Notes: generated from the letters alone by a model not told the origin. DNA of 59,923 nt from Clostridia bacterium (GCA_017465465.1 JAFTWE010000027.1:1-59923), one strand, 5' to 3'. Shown: positions 13,728 to 21,791, counted from the stretch's first letter. Program-made: numbers and translations.

Positions 13728-15190
13728 TGGCAGTTACAAGAATATGGCCTATAAAAAATAACATTCATCAGGTTGTAACTTATGCCGCAAACAAAAGTAA
13801 AACTGATTTATCAAAATATTCTGACCTTGTTTCTTCACTGCACTATGCCGCTGACAAGGATAAAACAAATCTGGAAAGTGAACAACGGCTTCTTGTTGAC
13901 GGTATTAACTGTGACCCTGACATTGCTGCACAGCAGATGATTGATACAAAAGAAATGTATGGAAAGACGGGAGGCATTGTTGCCTATCACGCATATATTT
14001 CTTTTAAACCCGGTGAAGTTTCACCCGAAGAAGCACAGCAGGTTGCAATGAAGGTTGCAAGTAAGATGTGGGGAGAAAATTATGAGATGGTTGTTGCCAC
14101 CCACCTTAATGCTAACTGTGTTCACTGTCACATAGTCATCAATTCTGTTTCAATGACCGACGGAAGAAAGATGAATGAAGACAGAGCGATGTACCGACTG
14201 TTCAGAAAGACGAGTGATGAAATCTGTCTTGAGCACGGATTATCCGTTATTAAAAATCCTAAAGGCAAACGCATACCCTACAATGTTTACAAAGCAAAGC
14301 AGAAAGGTATCAAAACAAAATATGATTATATGCGTGAAGATATTGATTACGCTATTCCGAGAAGCAGAAGTATAAAACAGTTTTTCAGAATTATGAGTCA
14401 GAAGGGTTATTGGTTTGATGACGGAAAGATTGGTTACCGTACCGACAAGTACGGAGTTAAGCTTTCAAACCTTGGTGATAAATACTCTTATGAAAGTCTT
14501 TGGGATAGGATTAACCATCAGAGCCTTTATGAGGTGGATGAAAATTTTTATAACTATACCTGTGCAAATAACTATCTTAAAAATCAAATCTTTGTTTTCA
14601 ATTACAGAGGTTATGAGTTCAAGGAATCAGCGGAGCATTACCGACACCCTGAAACTTTTAACAGAACTGTTTCTGACTTTACAAAGATAATTTTGGGCGG
14701 TGCCGTACTCGGTGCACCTGTTATATCACTTTTCTTTCTTGCTCTCTTGTTTGTGGGAGCAATAGCCGAAAAGAACAACTGTAATCCACATCCGTTTTCA
14801 CCGAAGATGAAATATTCTGCACCGAGGATTGAGTTTATGCATAAGCAAATTGAGCTTGCCATTGATGAAAAACTTTATGACTTTGCCGAGGTTGATAACT
14901 TTATTTCAAGAACTGAAATCCGTATGGAGGAGCTGAAAACTCAGCGTAACAAAATTTACAATCAAATAAGAAGATGCAAAGACCCGACGGACAAGGAAGA
15001 ACTTGTTGCCCGTCGGGATTTTTTAACGGCTGAAATTGGTGAGCTTCGTGAAAAGCTGAAGCTTGCAAAAAGAATTATAAAAGACAGTCCCGCGCTTGAG
15101 GAGAAGCTTGAAACGGAAAAGCAACTTATTCGTGAATGGTATTTCCCCGAAAGACAAAGGGACAAAGAAAAAGATTATGACGGGAGGTGA
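13727..15190 (+). CDS. mobA: Relaxase/mobilization nuclease (MobA/VirD2 family)
   Basis: 487 residues. Nicks oriT and covalently carries the transferred strand. The N-terminal half has an early Tyr (Y19 candidate), KTGGIVAYHAYISFKPGE and the metal-binding motif HLNANCVHCHIVINSV (His126, His133, His135). After the nuclease domain there is a hydrophobic segment at about residues 325-350 (GGAVLGAPVISLFFLALLFV), unusual in a relaxase, then a charged coiled coil. A terminator-like hairpin lies inside the coding sequence near 14983-15023. Confidence 0.88.
   Translation: MAVTRIWPIKNNIHQVVTYAANKSKTDLSKYSDLVSSLHYAADKDKTNLESEQRLLVDGINCDPDIAAQQMIDTKEMYGKTGGIVAYHAYISFKPGEVSPEEAQQVAMKVASKMWGENYEMVVATHLNANCVHCHIVINSVSMTDGRKMNEDRAMYRLFRKTSDEICLEHGLSVIKNPKGKRIPYNVYKAKQKGIKTKYDYMREDIDYAIPRSRSIKQFFRIMSQKGYWFDDGKIGYRTDKYGVKLSNLGDKYSYESLWDRINHQSLYEVDENFYNYTCANNYLKNQIFVFNYRGYEFKESAEHYRHPETFNRTVSDFTKIILGGAVLGAPVISLFFLALLFVGAIAEKNNCNPHPFSPKMKYSAPRIEFMHKQIELAIDEKLYDFAEVDNFISRTEIRMEELKTQRNKIYNQIRRCKDPTDKEELVARRDFLTAEIGELREKLKLAKRIIKDSPALEEKLETEKQLIREWYFPERQRDKEKDYDGR
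14983..15023 (+). terminator. Terminator-like hairpin inside the relaxase gene
   Basis: CCCGACGG (14983-14990) pairs with CCGTCGGG (15010-15017), with an inner ACAAG/CTTGT stem, followed by ATTTTTT. It has the full form of an intrinsic terminator although it is in coding sequence, so it may limit full-length relaxase mRNA or downstream expression. Confidence 0.5.
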
Positions 15191-15195
15191 TATGT

Positions 15196-15390
15196 ATGCA
15201 TCCTGAGGAGCTTTGCAGAATTATTGAAAGTAATGAAACTAATAACTCTGAAGAGAAGGAGTATGAGCGAGAAATGACATCGCACGAATATCTTGATATG
15301 TATTTCGGTACTAAATATTTTTCTAACAGAAAATTCTTAAGGCTTGTGCAAGAAGAACGCAGGCAGAGAATTGAAAACAGAATACGATAA
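15196..15390 (+). CDS. Small hypothetical protein of the element
   Basis: 64 residues, highly charged. I chose ATG 15196, six bases after GGGAGGTG; a GTG at 15187 lies inside that site. Sequence features: an acidic N-terminal half and a basic C-terminal helix (KFLRLVQEERRQRIENRIR). No family recognised. It follows the relaxase immediately and probably belongs to the same operon. Confidence 0.6.
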   Translation: MHPEELCRIIESNETNNSEEKEYEREMTSHEYLDMYFGTKYFSNRKFLRLVQEERRQRIENRIR

Positions 15391-15467
15391 AAAATCAAAC
15401 AAGGTAAAACTTGGATTAAATTCAATAAATATGACAATAATTATTAACGAGAGGAAGTGATAACTTA

Positions 15468-15716
15468 ATGCTCACAAAATCCCAGCTTGATCTCTGCAAG
15501 GATGCGGAGATAGCTCTTTGCGATAAGAACACTCTGACTGATTTAAGAGATATTACTGTAGATAAAAGCAAAAGTGTTATGGAGAGAATAGAGAACTTTA
15601 CCGGTCAGGTAAAAAATCCTTATCTCTTTAAGGTCGGAGACGTTATCGTAAAAGTAGCATATAGCGGCGGCAAAGATTTTTCAGGAGCTCTTAGCAGTGC
15701 TCTGTGCTCCTGCTGA
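15468..15716 (+). CDS. Small conserved element protein (DUF6870-like)
   Basis: 82 residues behind GAGAGGAAGTG. The block DLRDITVDKSKSVMERIENFTGQVKNPYLFKVGDVIVKV resembles a small family (DUF6870-like) found beside recombinases on Firmicutes integrative elements; the match is from memory of the pattern and not certain. Function unknown. The C-terminus has a short Cys-x-Cys end. Confidence 0.6.
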   Translation: MLTKSQLDLCKDAEIALCDKNTLTDLRDITVDKSKSVMERIENFTGQVKNPYLFKVGDVIVKVAYSGGKDFSGALSSALCSC

Positions 15717-15748
15717 AATATTTACCAAAGGCTAAATTAAAATTTTTA

Positions 15749-15777
15749 TTGAAATACGAGCGGAAGTATGCTACAAT
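15749..15777 (+). promoter_or_regulatory. Promoter of the serine recombinase gene with overlapping dyad
   Basis: TTGAAA (15749-15754), 17 bases, TACAAT (15772-15777). AGCGGAAG at 15759-15766 lies in the spacer and pairs with CTTCCGCT at 15799-15806, a likely operator or leader stem controlling recombinase expression. Confidence 0.6.
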
Positions 15778-15841
15778 TCATTTGTAAGATTTGTGGTGCT
15801 TCCGCTTTGTTTATATAGATAAACAAGTGGAGGTTATACTA

Positions 15842-17536
15842 ATGTATTCAAAATATAAGGATTATTTAGAGCAGCCTCAGAGGGAACTTAAAACCTGGAA
15901 GGCTGCTCTTTATATTCGTCTGTCCCGTGAGGACGGAGATAAATCAGAAAGCTATTCCATCACATCACAGCGTGAAATTTTAAAGGAATACCTTAAGCTT
16001 CATCCCGATATTGAGGCTCACGATTTTTATGTGGATGACGGTTGGAGCGGTACAAACTTTGACCGACCCGGCTTTGTCCGTATGATGGAAGATATTTATG
16101 CGGGTGTGGTCAATTGCGTTGTTGTAAAGGATTTGTCCCGTTTCGGACGAAATTACACCGATGCCGGCAATTATCTTGATAATGTTTTCGTACGCTTAAA
16201 AGTGCGTTTCATCGCTCTCAACAACGGAATTGATACCGCTTCAAACAGTATGAATGCGGCTACACAGTGTATTTCCGTTGGTGTTACCAATGTTATAAAT
16301 GAAAGCCTTGCGGCAACAACTTCTGTCAATGTGCGTGGTACGCTTAATGTAAACAGAGCACAAGGCAAATTTATCGGCTCTTTCCCAACTTACGGATATT
16401 TGAAAGACCCGAATGACCATCATCAGCTTATTATCGATGAAGAAACTGCACCCGTTATAAGAATGATTTTTGAAAGATTCATTGCAGGACAAAGCATTAT
16501 CGGTATTGCAAAAGCCCTTAATGACGAGGGCATACCAAACCCGTCAATGCACAAAAAGCTGAAAGGACTTAACTACCGTCACCCTATGGGAAAGAGTAAT
16601 GACGGCTTGTGGCACGACAGTTCCGTGCGGAGAATTCTGCAGAACGAAATGTATATCGGTAATATGGTGCAGGGCAAAAACACGACAATCAGCTACAAAA
16701 TCAAGCAATGCCGAGCTATACCGAAGGACGAGTGGATTATTGTAGAGAACACTCACGAAGCGATTATTGATAAGGATACTTTCAATAAGGCACAGTCGCT
16801 TTTCAGGAAGAATATCCGTTCTTCACCTGTCAAAAAAGAGGTTGATTTGTTTTCGGGACTTGTGCGCTGTGCAGATTGCCACCGTATTATGAACAAGAAA
16901 ACCAACAACCATTCCTACGGCACTTACCGCTATTACAGATGTATGACATCAAGGAAAATGAGTAAGGATGCCTGCACCAATCATACTATCCGTATTGATA
17001 AGCTTGAAACTGCGGTGCTTGTAACCTTGCAGAAAATGATTGATACTGCTATTGAATTTGATGAAATTCTTGAGATAATAAATCAGAGCAGTAAACGGAA
17101 AAAGGAGTCAACACACCTGCAGAAGATGATTAAAACTCAATCTGCCGAGCGTGAGAAGTGCATAAAAATGTCCCTTGATTTGTACCCTGACTGGAAGCAG
17201 GGAGTTATCACAAGAGAGGAATATATGCAGTTAAAAGCCAACCTTACCGAGAAAATCGAGTCAATTGACAGTACAATCAAAAGCCTGACCAAAACTGCAG
17301 AGGAATATGCTCAAGGTCTCAATAGTGAAAATGAGTTTATCTCACACTTTAAACAGTACGGCAATATTGAGTCGCTCAACAGACCTATGGTTGTTGAGCT
17401 GATTGATGAAATTCTTGTTCACGAGGGTGGAAATATCACTATTAAATTCAAATTCAACGACGCTTATGAAAATGTAGTTAATTATATTGAAATGAATAAG
17501 GAAATCGTTGAAGAGGCAGATAAGAAATCTGCATAA
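15842..17536 (+). CDS. Large serine recombinase (integrase)
   Basis: 564 residues from ATG 15842 (GTGGAGG upstream). Order: resolvase catalytic domain with Ser28 in YIRLSRED and the DLSRFGRN arginines (100, 103); recombinase domain (GIAKALNDEGIPNP...WHDSSVRRILQNEMYIG); zinc-ribbon (GLVRCADCHRIMNKK...RYYRCM); coiled coil. This is the TnpX/TndX-like architecture used for integration and excision of elements without host factors. The region before the recombinase domain (NESLAATTSVNVRGTL) diverges from the common YARDISKKIRS pattern but keeps the Arg. It probably integrated this element. Confidence 0.92.
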   Translation: MYSKYKDYLEQPQRELKTWKAALYIRLSREDGDKSESYSITSQREILKEYLKLHPDIEAHDFYVDDGWSGTNFDRPGFVRMMEDIYAGVVNCVVVKDLSRFGRNYTDAGNYLDNVFVRLKVRFIALNNGIDTASNSMNAATQCISVGVTNVINESLAATTSVNVRGTLNVNRAQGKFIGSFPTYGYLKDPNDHHQLIIDEETAPVIRMIFERFIAGQSIIGIAKALNDEGIPNPSMHKKLKGLNYRHPMGKSNDGLWHDSSVRRILQNEMYIGNMVQGKNTTISYKIKQCRAIPKDEWIIVENTHEAIIDKDTFNKAQSLFRKNIRSSPVKKEVDLFSGLVRCADCHRIMNKKTNNHSYGTYRYYRCMTSRKMSKDACTNHTIRIDKLETAVLVTLQKMIDTAIEFDEILEIINQSSKRKKESTHLQKMIKTQSAEREKCIKMSLDLYPDWKQGVITREEYMQLKANLTEKIESIDSTIKSLTKTAEEYAQGLNSENEFISHFKQYGNIESLNRPMVVELIDEILVHEGGNITIKFKFNDAYENVVNYIEMNKEIVEEADKKSA

Positions 17537-17542
17537 TATTAT

Positions 17543-17606
17543 CAATAGGGTATATTTAATATTTGTGATAATAATATTTATCAAAATGCGACAATATACC
17601 CTATTG
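17543..17606. promoter_or_regulatory. 64-bp dyad: operator of the HipA-like module or recombination site
   Basis: Perfect 14-bp arms CAATAGGGTATATT (17543-17556) and AATATACCCTATTG (17593-17606), plus inner TGATAA/TTATCA (17566-17571/17578-17583) on the same symmetry axis. The right arm overlaps the -35 of the kinase promoter. It could bind the resolvase-type HTH of the partner protein, or be an attachment site next to the integrase gene. Confidence 0.7.
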
Positions 17607-17632
17607 ACAAAGCAATCTTTATAATTTATACT
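17604..17632 (+). promoter_or_regulatory. Promoter of the HipA-like kinase operon
   Basis: TTGACA (17604-17609), 17 bases, TATACT (17627-17632), 22 bases before the start codon. It has a consensus -35 and is overlapped by the right arm of the 64-bp dyad, as expected for an autoregulated toxin-antitoxin-type operon. Confidence 0.75.
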
Positions 17633-17653
17633 ATAAAACAAGGAGTTGTTAAA

Positions 17654-18508
17654 ATGGATTTTTCAAACTACGAAGTGAGTAATACATATTTTGGCGGAAG
17701 CGAAAAGAAAATAGGACTGATTATCAGCGGCAGTGAATATATGATTAAATTTCAGAAGCAAACGGAGTTCGGCAAAAGAAATAATCATATATCAGAGTAT
17801 ATCGGCTCTCACATTTTCGAGCTTCTCGGTTTTAAGGTACAGGAAACCTATCTCGGCACATATAAGGGTGAGCAGGTTGTTGCCTGTAAAAACTTTATAG
17901 AAGACGGTTATCAGTTTGTTCCTTTTAATGATGTAGGTGAGAGCACTTTAGATCAGGATAAGGAAAGATATCAGTATTCTTATACGGATATTATGAAAAT
18001 GCTCCGTGATAATTCAAAGCTTACAAATGTTGATGAAACCATAGAGGCATTTTGGCAATTGTTTATTGTTGATGCCCTTCTCGGCAACTTTGACCGTCAC
18101 GGTGCCAACTGGGGCTTTTTGAAGAAGGACAACAAATACACTCTTGCTCCTATTTTTGATAACGGCTCATCATTATTTCCTGCAATGACTGATGAGGATG
18201 AAATGAAAGAGATTATGGGTTCACAGGAAGAAACCGACAAACGAATATTTACATTTCCTACATCACAAATCAAGCTCCAAGGCAAGAAAAGCTCATATTA
18301 TGATGTTATTCACAGCCTCGAATTTGAAGAGTGTAACAAAGCATTGGTAAATGTATATAAGCGTATTTCCATCGAAAAAATAAACGAATTTATTGATAAT
18401 GATGTTATGTTTATTACTGACTTACAAAAAGAATTTTACAAGCATATGATAAAAAACAGATTTGAGAAAATTATCGAAGCATCTTTTGAAAATCTGATTA
18501 AGAGGTGA
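17654..18508 (+). CDS. HipA/CtkA-like serine/threonine kinase (HipT-type)
   Basis: 284 residues with only the kinase core of HipA and no N-subdomain. Lys32 in YMIKF is the likely ATP lysine; catalytic loop LLGNFDRHGANWG has N145, D147, R148, H149, N152; metal-binding APIFDNGSSL has D169. HipA-family kinases phosphorylate tRNA synthetases or other targets and act as growth-arresting toxins. The small size resembles CtkA and HipT. AAGGAG precedes ATG 17654; the partner gene begins 4 bases after the stop. Confidence 0.85.
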   Translation: MDFSNYEVSNTYFGGSEKKIGLIISGSEYMIKFQKQTEFGKRNNHISEYIGSHIFELLGFKVQETYLGTYKGEQVVACKNFIEDGYQFVPFNDVGESTLDQDKERYQYSYTDIMKMLRDNSKLTNVDETIEAFWQLFIVDALLGNFDRHGANWGFLKKDNKYTLAPIFDNGSSLFPAMTDEDEMKEIMGSQEETDKRIFTFPTSQIKLQGKKSSYYDVIHSLEFEECNKALVNVYKRISIEKINEFIDNDVMFITDLQKEFYKHMIKNRFEKIIEASFENLIKR

Positions 18509-18512
18509 AAAA

Positions 18513-19295
18513 ATGAACTGTTATGAGGTTGATGCTCTTATATGCCTTAAGGATGACCTGGGTATAGAGTATGTGGTGTCGGAAATTGAATATAAGATAT
18601 GGAAGAACGAAGAGTTTGAATACAGATTCAGACCGAATTATTCTGTCATTGACCTTTTAGATACTTCTCTGTTTCAGGGTATTCCCGGCATTGATTTGGA
18701 TTTGAGAAAAGAGGAATACATACGAAAGAATGCTGTTCCTACCTTCATTTCAGAAAGAGCACCGGCTTCTAACAGACAGGAGCTTTGGAAGCTGCTTGAA
18801 GATTGCGATATGCAATACCTTAATCAGCTTGAATGGTTAATAAGAACTGACACAAAGTATATTGGTGACCGCTTATATGTAAGAAAGCCATATTTGCAAA
18901 GCTTTTCTGATACAGTTAATCTTGATAACGAAATATCAAAGTTAAAAAGGTCTTATGATGTCCATAAGAAGCTGCTTGACGGAATCTGTGCAGGATTCAA
19001 TATTGAATATGATGGCTTTATAATTAATGACAGCAACCGTAAGACTTGTTATGATTTGCTTTACCGCTTATTCAGACGAGAATCCGAGCGTTTAAGAAAG
19101 CTCCAGACTGACGGTATAAGCAAGGCAAAGAAAGAAGGCAAGTATCAAGGCAGAAAGTCAATCAGTGTTGATGACACAAAGCTTTACGAAGTATGGCGCA
19201 AGTACGAAAGTAAGAAGATTACACTTGAAGAAGCAACTAATCTGCTGAATATCAGTGTATCCACATTTTACAGAAGAATAAAGAAGTTCCAATAA
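18513..19295 (+). CDS. HipA-N-like/resolvase-HTH fusion, putative antitoxin partner
   Basis: 260 residues. The N-terminal part (about 1-125) resembles the HipA N-subdomain: PTFISERAPASNR, then EWLIRTDTKYIGDRLYV, where HipA has its 'PeG-R...lG-D-x-G' pattern. The middle is helical. The C-terminal part (about 185-260) is a serine-resolvase tail: RESERLRKLQTDGISKAKKE, GKYQGRKSI, then an HTH ending ISVSTFYRRIKKF. No catalytic resolvase domain is present. Inference: it holds the kinase in check and binds its promoter, combining HipS- and HipB-like roles in one chain. Confidence 0.7.
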   Translation: MNCYEVDALICLKDDLGIEYVVSEIEYKIWKNEEFEYRFRPNYSVIDLLDTSLFQGIPGIDLDLRKEEYIRKNAVPTFISERAPASNRQELWKLLEDCDMQYLNQLEWLIRTDTKYIGDRLYVRKPYLQSFSDTVNLDNEISKLKRSYDVHKKLLDGICAGFNIEYDGFIINDSNRKTCYDLLYRLFRRESERLRKLQTDGISKAKKEGKYQGRKSISVDDTKLYEVWRKYESKKITLEEATNLLNISVSTFYRRIKKFQ

Positions 19296-19301
19296 AGTAT
19301 A

Positions 19302-19334
19302 GCGTGCGGAGTAAAATCTGCACGCCGATTTTTT
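19302..19334 (+). terminator. Terminator of the kinase module
   Basis: GCGTGC (19302-19307) / GCACGC (19320-19325) followed by CGATTTTTT. It lies 7 bases after the stop of the partner gene. Confidence 0.75.
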
Positions 19335-19561
19335 GCGTTAAAGGGCAGTTAAGGGGGTATATTTTATAAAAATTGTAAATTTACCCCTGTTAACTCAAAT
19401 TCATAAAAACCGACACTTTTATTAAAAATGTCTATAAAATACCCGTTATAGTCTTCCTTTAATTGCAACCACCCCATAGCTGCACCCATAAATGAAGTGC
19501 CGAAAACCCAGTAAAATCAAGGGTTTCGTGATTTTGAAAAATTTTATGGTTTTCTCTTGAC
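19335..19561. other. Right-end junction of the mobile element
   Basis: A+T-rich, no gene. ATTTACCCCTG occurs at 19379-19389 and again at 19562-19572 at the first SpoVAD-like codons. An imperfect inverted repeat (AGTTAAGGGGGTA near 19347 and TACCCCTGTTAACT near 19382) lies inside. The spoVAD similarity begins abruptly at about 19562, so this stretch most likely contains the right attachment site. Confidence 0.55.
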
Positions 19562-19973
19562 ATTTACCCCTGCTGCTTGTGACACCATAGCGAGGTTTTT
19601 GCAGGGGACAGGCACCAAGCCTTCTGATTATGATTTGATTTTAACGGGAGATTTGGGGGCCGTTGGCTCACGGCTTTTAAAGGAGCTTTTGCAAAAAGAA
19701 CACAATATTGATGTTTCTTGCGTGCATAATGATTGCGGGCTTATGATATATAACCTTGATGAGCAGGATGTTAATTCGGGTGGGTCAGGTTGCGGCTGCA
19801 GTGCTGTTGTGCTTTGCTCTAAAATATTAAACGAGATTGAAAACGGAATTCTCAAAAAGGTTCTCTTTGTGGCAACAGGAGCTTTACTTTCGCAAACAAC
19901 AACCCTTTTGGGTGAAACAATTCCCGGTGTTGCCCATGCAGTTTTATTGACGGGAGGCAATGAAAATGAATGA
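19557..19973 (+). pseudogene. spoVAD: SpoVAD C-terminal fragment, 5' part missing
   Basis: Encodes about 138 residues matching the C-terminal ~40% of stage V sporulation protein AD, the dipicolinic-acid-binding thiolase-fold protein needed for loading spores. Matching blocks: YDLILTGDLGAVGS, GGSGCGCSAVVLCS, KKVLFVATGALLS and ETIPGVAHAVLL. The frame upstream of about 19562 has no similarity and reaches a stop at 19512-19514. TTG 19557 lacks a ribosome site, so it is not a real start. The 5' half is nowhere in the window. The mobile element ends here, so it probably split the gene. Confidence 0.88.
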
Positions 19974-20103
19974 ATTAAAAGTGATGAAAACGGCTGTATC
20001 TGTTTCGAAAATGCTTAACCTTATGAGTACAATAGCTACCGTGACAGCATTGATTTCTGCGGCTTGTGTTATGGTTTCATTTTTGAGAAAAGTAAAAGCT
20101 TAA
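19966..20103 (+). CDS. Small single-span membrane protein (45 aa)
   Basis: ATG 19966 lies 8 bases after CGGGAGG and overlaps the end of spoVAD (an ATG at 19960 is too close to that site). Residues about 15-38 form one hydrophobic segment (STIATVTALISAACVMVSF) followed by basic residues. Position after spoVAD suggests a sporulation or accessory role, but it does not look like SpoVAE, which is larger. Confidence 0.45.
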   Translation: MNELKVMKTAVSVSKMLNLMSTIATVTALISAACVMVSFLRKVKA

Positions 20104-20161
20104 AACCTATTTACCTCGGATAAAATTTAATGTATAATAAAAAATATCGGAGGTGCGGCTT

Positions 20162-20515
20162 ATGCTTAAATTTATATGTTATCCAAAATGTACCACTTGC
20201 CAAAAGGCAAAGAAATGGCTTGAAGAAAATGATATTCCATACGAGCTTCGCGATATAAAAGCGGAAAATCCTCAATTTGATGAATTGAAAGAGTGGCATC
20301 AGAAAAGCGGTCTTCCTATTAAAAAATTCTTTAACACAAGTGGACTTTTGTATAAGTCTATGGATTTGAAAAATAAAATCCCGACAATGAGCGATGAAGA
20401 ACAACTGATTCTTCTCTCTACTGACGGAATGTTAGTCAAGCGTCCCATTCTTATAGGTGACGAATTTGTACTTGTGGGATTTAAACAGGCTGAGTGGGAA
20501 GATAAAACTAAATAA
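20162..20515 (+). CDS. ArsC/Spx-family thioredoxin-fold protein
   Basis: 117 residues. The N-terminal CYPKCTTCQKAKKWL has the CxxC of the ArsC/Spx/YffB family (Cys at about 6, 10 and 13), and the KRPIL motif near the C-terminus is typical of this fold. It could be a glutaredoxin-type arsenate reductase, an uncharacterised YffB-like protein or Spx-related; no ars genes are nearby, so arsenate reduction is only one option. ATG 20162 follows CGGAGGTG. Confidence 0.8.
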   Translation: MLKFICYPKCTTCQKAKKWLEENDIPYELRDIKAENPQFDELKEWHQKSGLPIKKFFNTSGLLYKSMDLKNKIPTMSDEEQLILLSTDGMLVKRPILIGDEFVLVGFKQAEWEDKTK

Positions 20516-20518
20516 ATT

Positions 20519-20555
20519 AACCTGACTTCTCTGATTGGGAAGTCAGGTTGTTTTT
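20519..20555. terminator. Bidirectional terminator
   Basis: AACCTGACTTC (20519-20529) / GAAGTCAGGTT (20539-20549), perfect 11-bp stem with GTTTTT on the plus side. It lies between the convergent ArsC-like and CapA-like genes. Confidence 0.85.
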
Positions 20556-21717
20556 ATAGCTGTTCGAGCATATAGTCTTTTACTTGCTCAAGCTTACTTT
20601 TTTTCCATTCTTCTTTGTCGGCTTCTTTTGCAAGGGGGCAAATGATATAAAAATCCAGTGTCTCACCGGGAACTCTGCCCGTTCTCAGCGGCTCTGCAAA
20701 ATGCTCTGCCCATTCTTCTTCGGTGGCATTCTTAAATCTCCGGGGATTCAGGTATGTCATCTGCCTTTTGGTTGCGGCAACTAAAACTTTAGCAGAAAGC
20801 GGGGAGAGGAGCTTGTATTCATCCTCTTGCACATCAACAAAGATTCTCGGAAGTTCCGCTTTAATAACATGCTCTTTTTCTCTGTCGATTTCAAGTCCTA
20901 TCGGCTCGTAGGTGAAGCTGTTTTCGGTGAAATTGAGCTTTATAAGCAGACCAAGCTCAGTGTTGAACTGAGAGCGCTGATAATCGGTGTCAAATATAAA
21001 ATTGCCGAGGGAATAAAAAATCATTTTATCTCCGACGGTTTCATAATTCATCGGAACATGTGGATGGTGATTGATAACCACGTCTGCGCCCATTTCAAGA
21101 AATTTATGAAATCTTTCTCTTGTATAAGGTGAAGGCAGGGGAGTGAATTCTTCGCCTGCGTGAGCAACCACAACGCACCAACGGCACTTTGATTTAATAT
21201 CTTTAATCAGCTTTTCAATTTCATCAAGGTCACTCCAGCTGAAGCAACCGGGCTTGTCGGTGTCTGCCTTGCGGCAAGCTCTTTGATACCCCACACCAAA
21301 CATACCTATTCCGCCTGCTTCGTTGAGAATGACAGGCTTTCTTGCTTCGTTAATGTTCATTCCCGCGCCGATTGTCTGAACACCGTTTTCTTTTGCAATT
21401 TTAAGAGTGCTTTCAATTCCGTATTCTTTGGCATCCATAATATGATTGTTGCAGATATTCCATATATCAGCGTGCATATTATTAAGCACCTTTACTGCGG
21501 CGGGGTCGATTGTGTGCAATAACTGCTGAACACCGTCTTTGGTGGTGTTTGCGGGGATTTCGGCAACGGGACCTTCTACATTGGCAATCACATGGTCAGC
21601 TGAATGCAAAAAGTCAAGCACTTCCTTTGACAAAAGCTCATCGTCGTTCCATTGACCGAGCATATATCTGTCAAAGCCTATATCACCTGTAAACACTAAA
21701 GAAGTTTCTTTTTTCAT
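20554..21717 (-). CDS. CapA-family metallophosphatase-like protein
   Basis: 387 residues from ATG 21717 (GGGAG upstream; a longer start at 21744 has no site). CapA/PgsA fold motifs: FTGDIGFDR, HVIANVEGPV, VVVAHAGEEF, VVINHHPHVPMN and IFYSLGNFIFD. The family includes poly-gamma-glutamate synthesis CapA and cytoplasmic relatives. This protein has no signal peptide or membrane anchor, so it is probably a cytosolic metal-dependent hydrolase, not a capsule protein. It is transcribed alone. Confidence 0.82.
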   Translation of the reverse strand: MKKETSLVFTGDIGFDRYMLGQWNDDELLSKEVLDFLHSADHVIANVEGPVAEIPANTTKDGVQQLLHTIDPAAVKVLNNMHADIWNICNNHIMDAKEYGIESTLKIAKENGVQTIGAGMNINEARKPVILNEAGGIGMFGVGYQRACRKADTDKPGCFSWSDLDEIEKLIKDIKSKCRWCVVVAHAGEEFTPLPSPYTRERFHKFLEMGADVVINHHPHVPMNYETVGDKMIFYSLGNFIFDTDYQRSQFNTELGLLIKLNFTENSFTYEPIGLEIDREKEHVIKAELPRIFVDVQEDEYKLLSPLSAKVLVAATKRQMTYLNPRRFKNATEEEWAEHFAEPLRTGRVPGETLDFYIICPLAKEADKEEWKKSKLEQVKDYMLEQL

Positions 21718-21747
21718 AACATACTCCCAAACAAAAACTTGCACCTT

Positions 21748-21776
21748 ATTATATCACTCTTCAGCTGTTAATTCAA
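21748..21776 (-). promoter_or_regulatory. Promoter of the CapA-like gene
   Basis: Minus strand TTGAAT (21776-21771), 17 bases, TATAAT (21753-21748), about 30 bases before the start codon. It is back-to-back with the flavin reductase promoter. Confidence 0.65.
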
Positions 21777-21791
21777 GTTGACAAAAAGGGA

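Noticed and set aside
19966..20103. SpoVAE
   Set aside because: SpoVAE proteins are more than twice as long with several membrane spans; this has 45 residues and one span.
20162..20515. Arsenate resistance gene
   Set aside because: No arsR, arsB or acr3 nearby; the family also includes Spx and YffB, so the specific role is not supported.
20554..21717. Poly-gamma-glutamate capsule gene capA
   Set aside because: No capB/capC partners and no membrane anchor or signal peptide; only the fold is supported.
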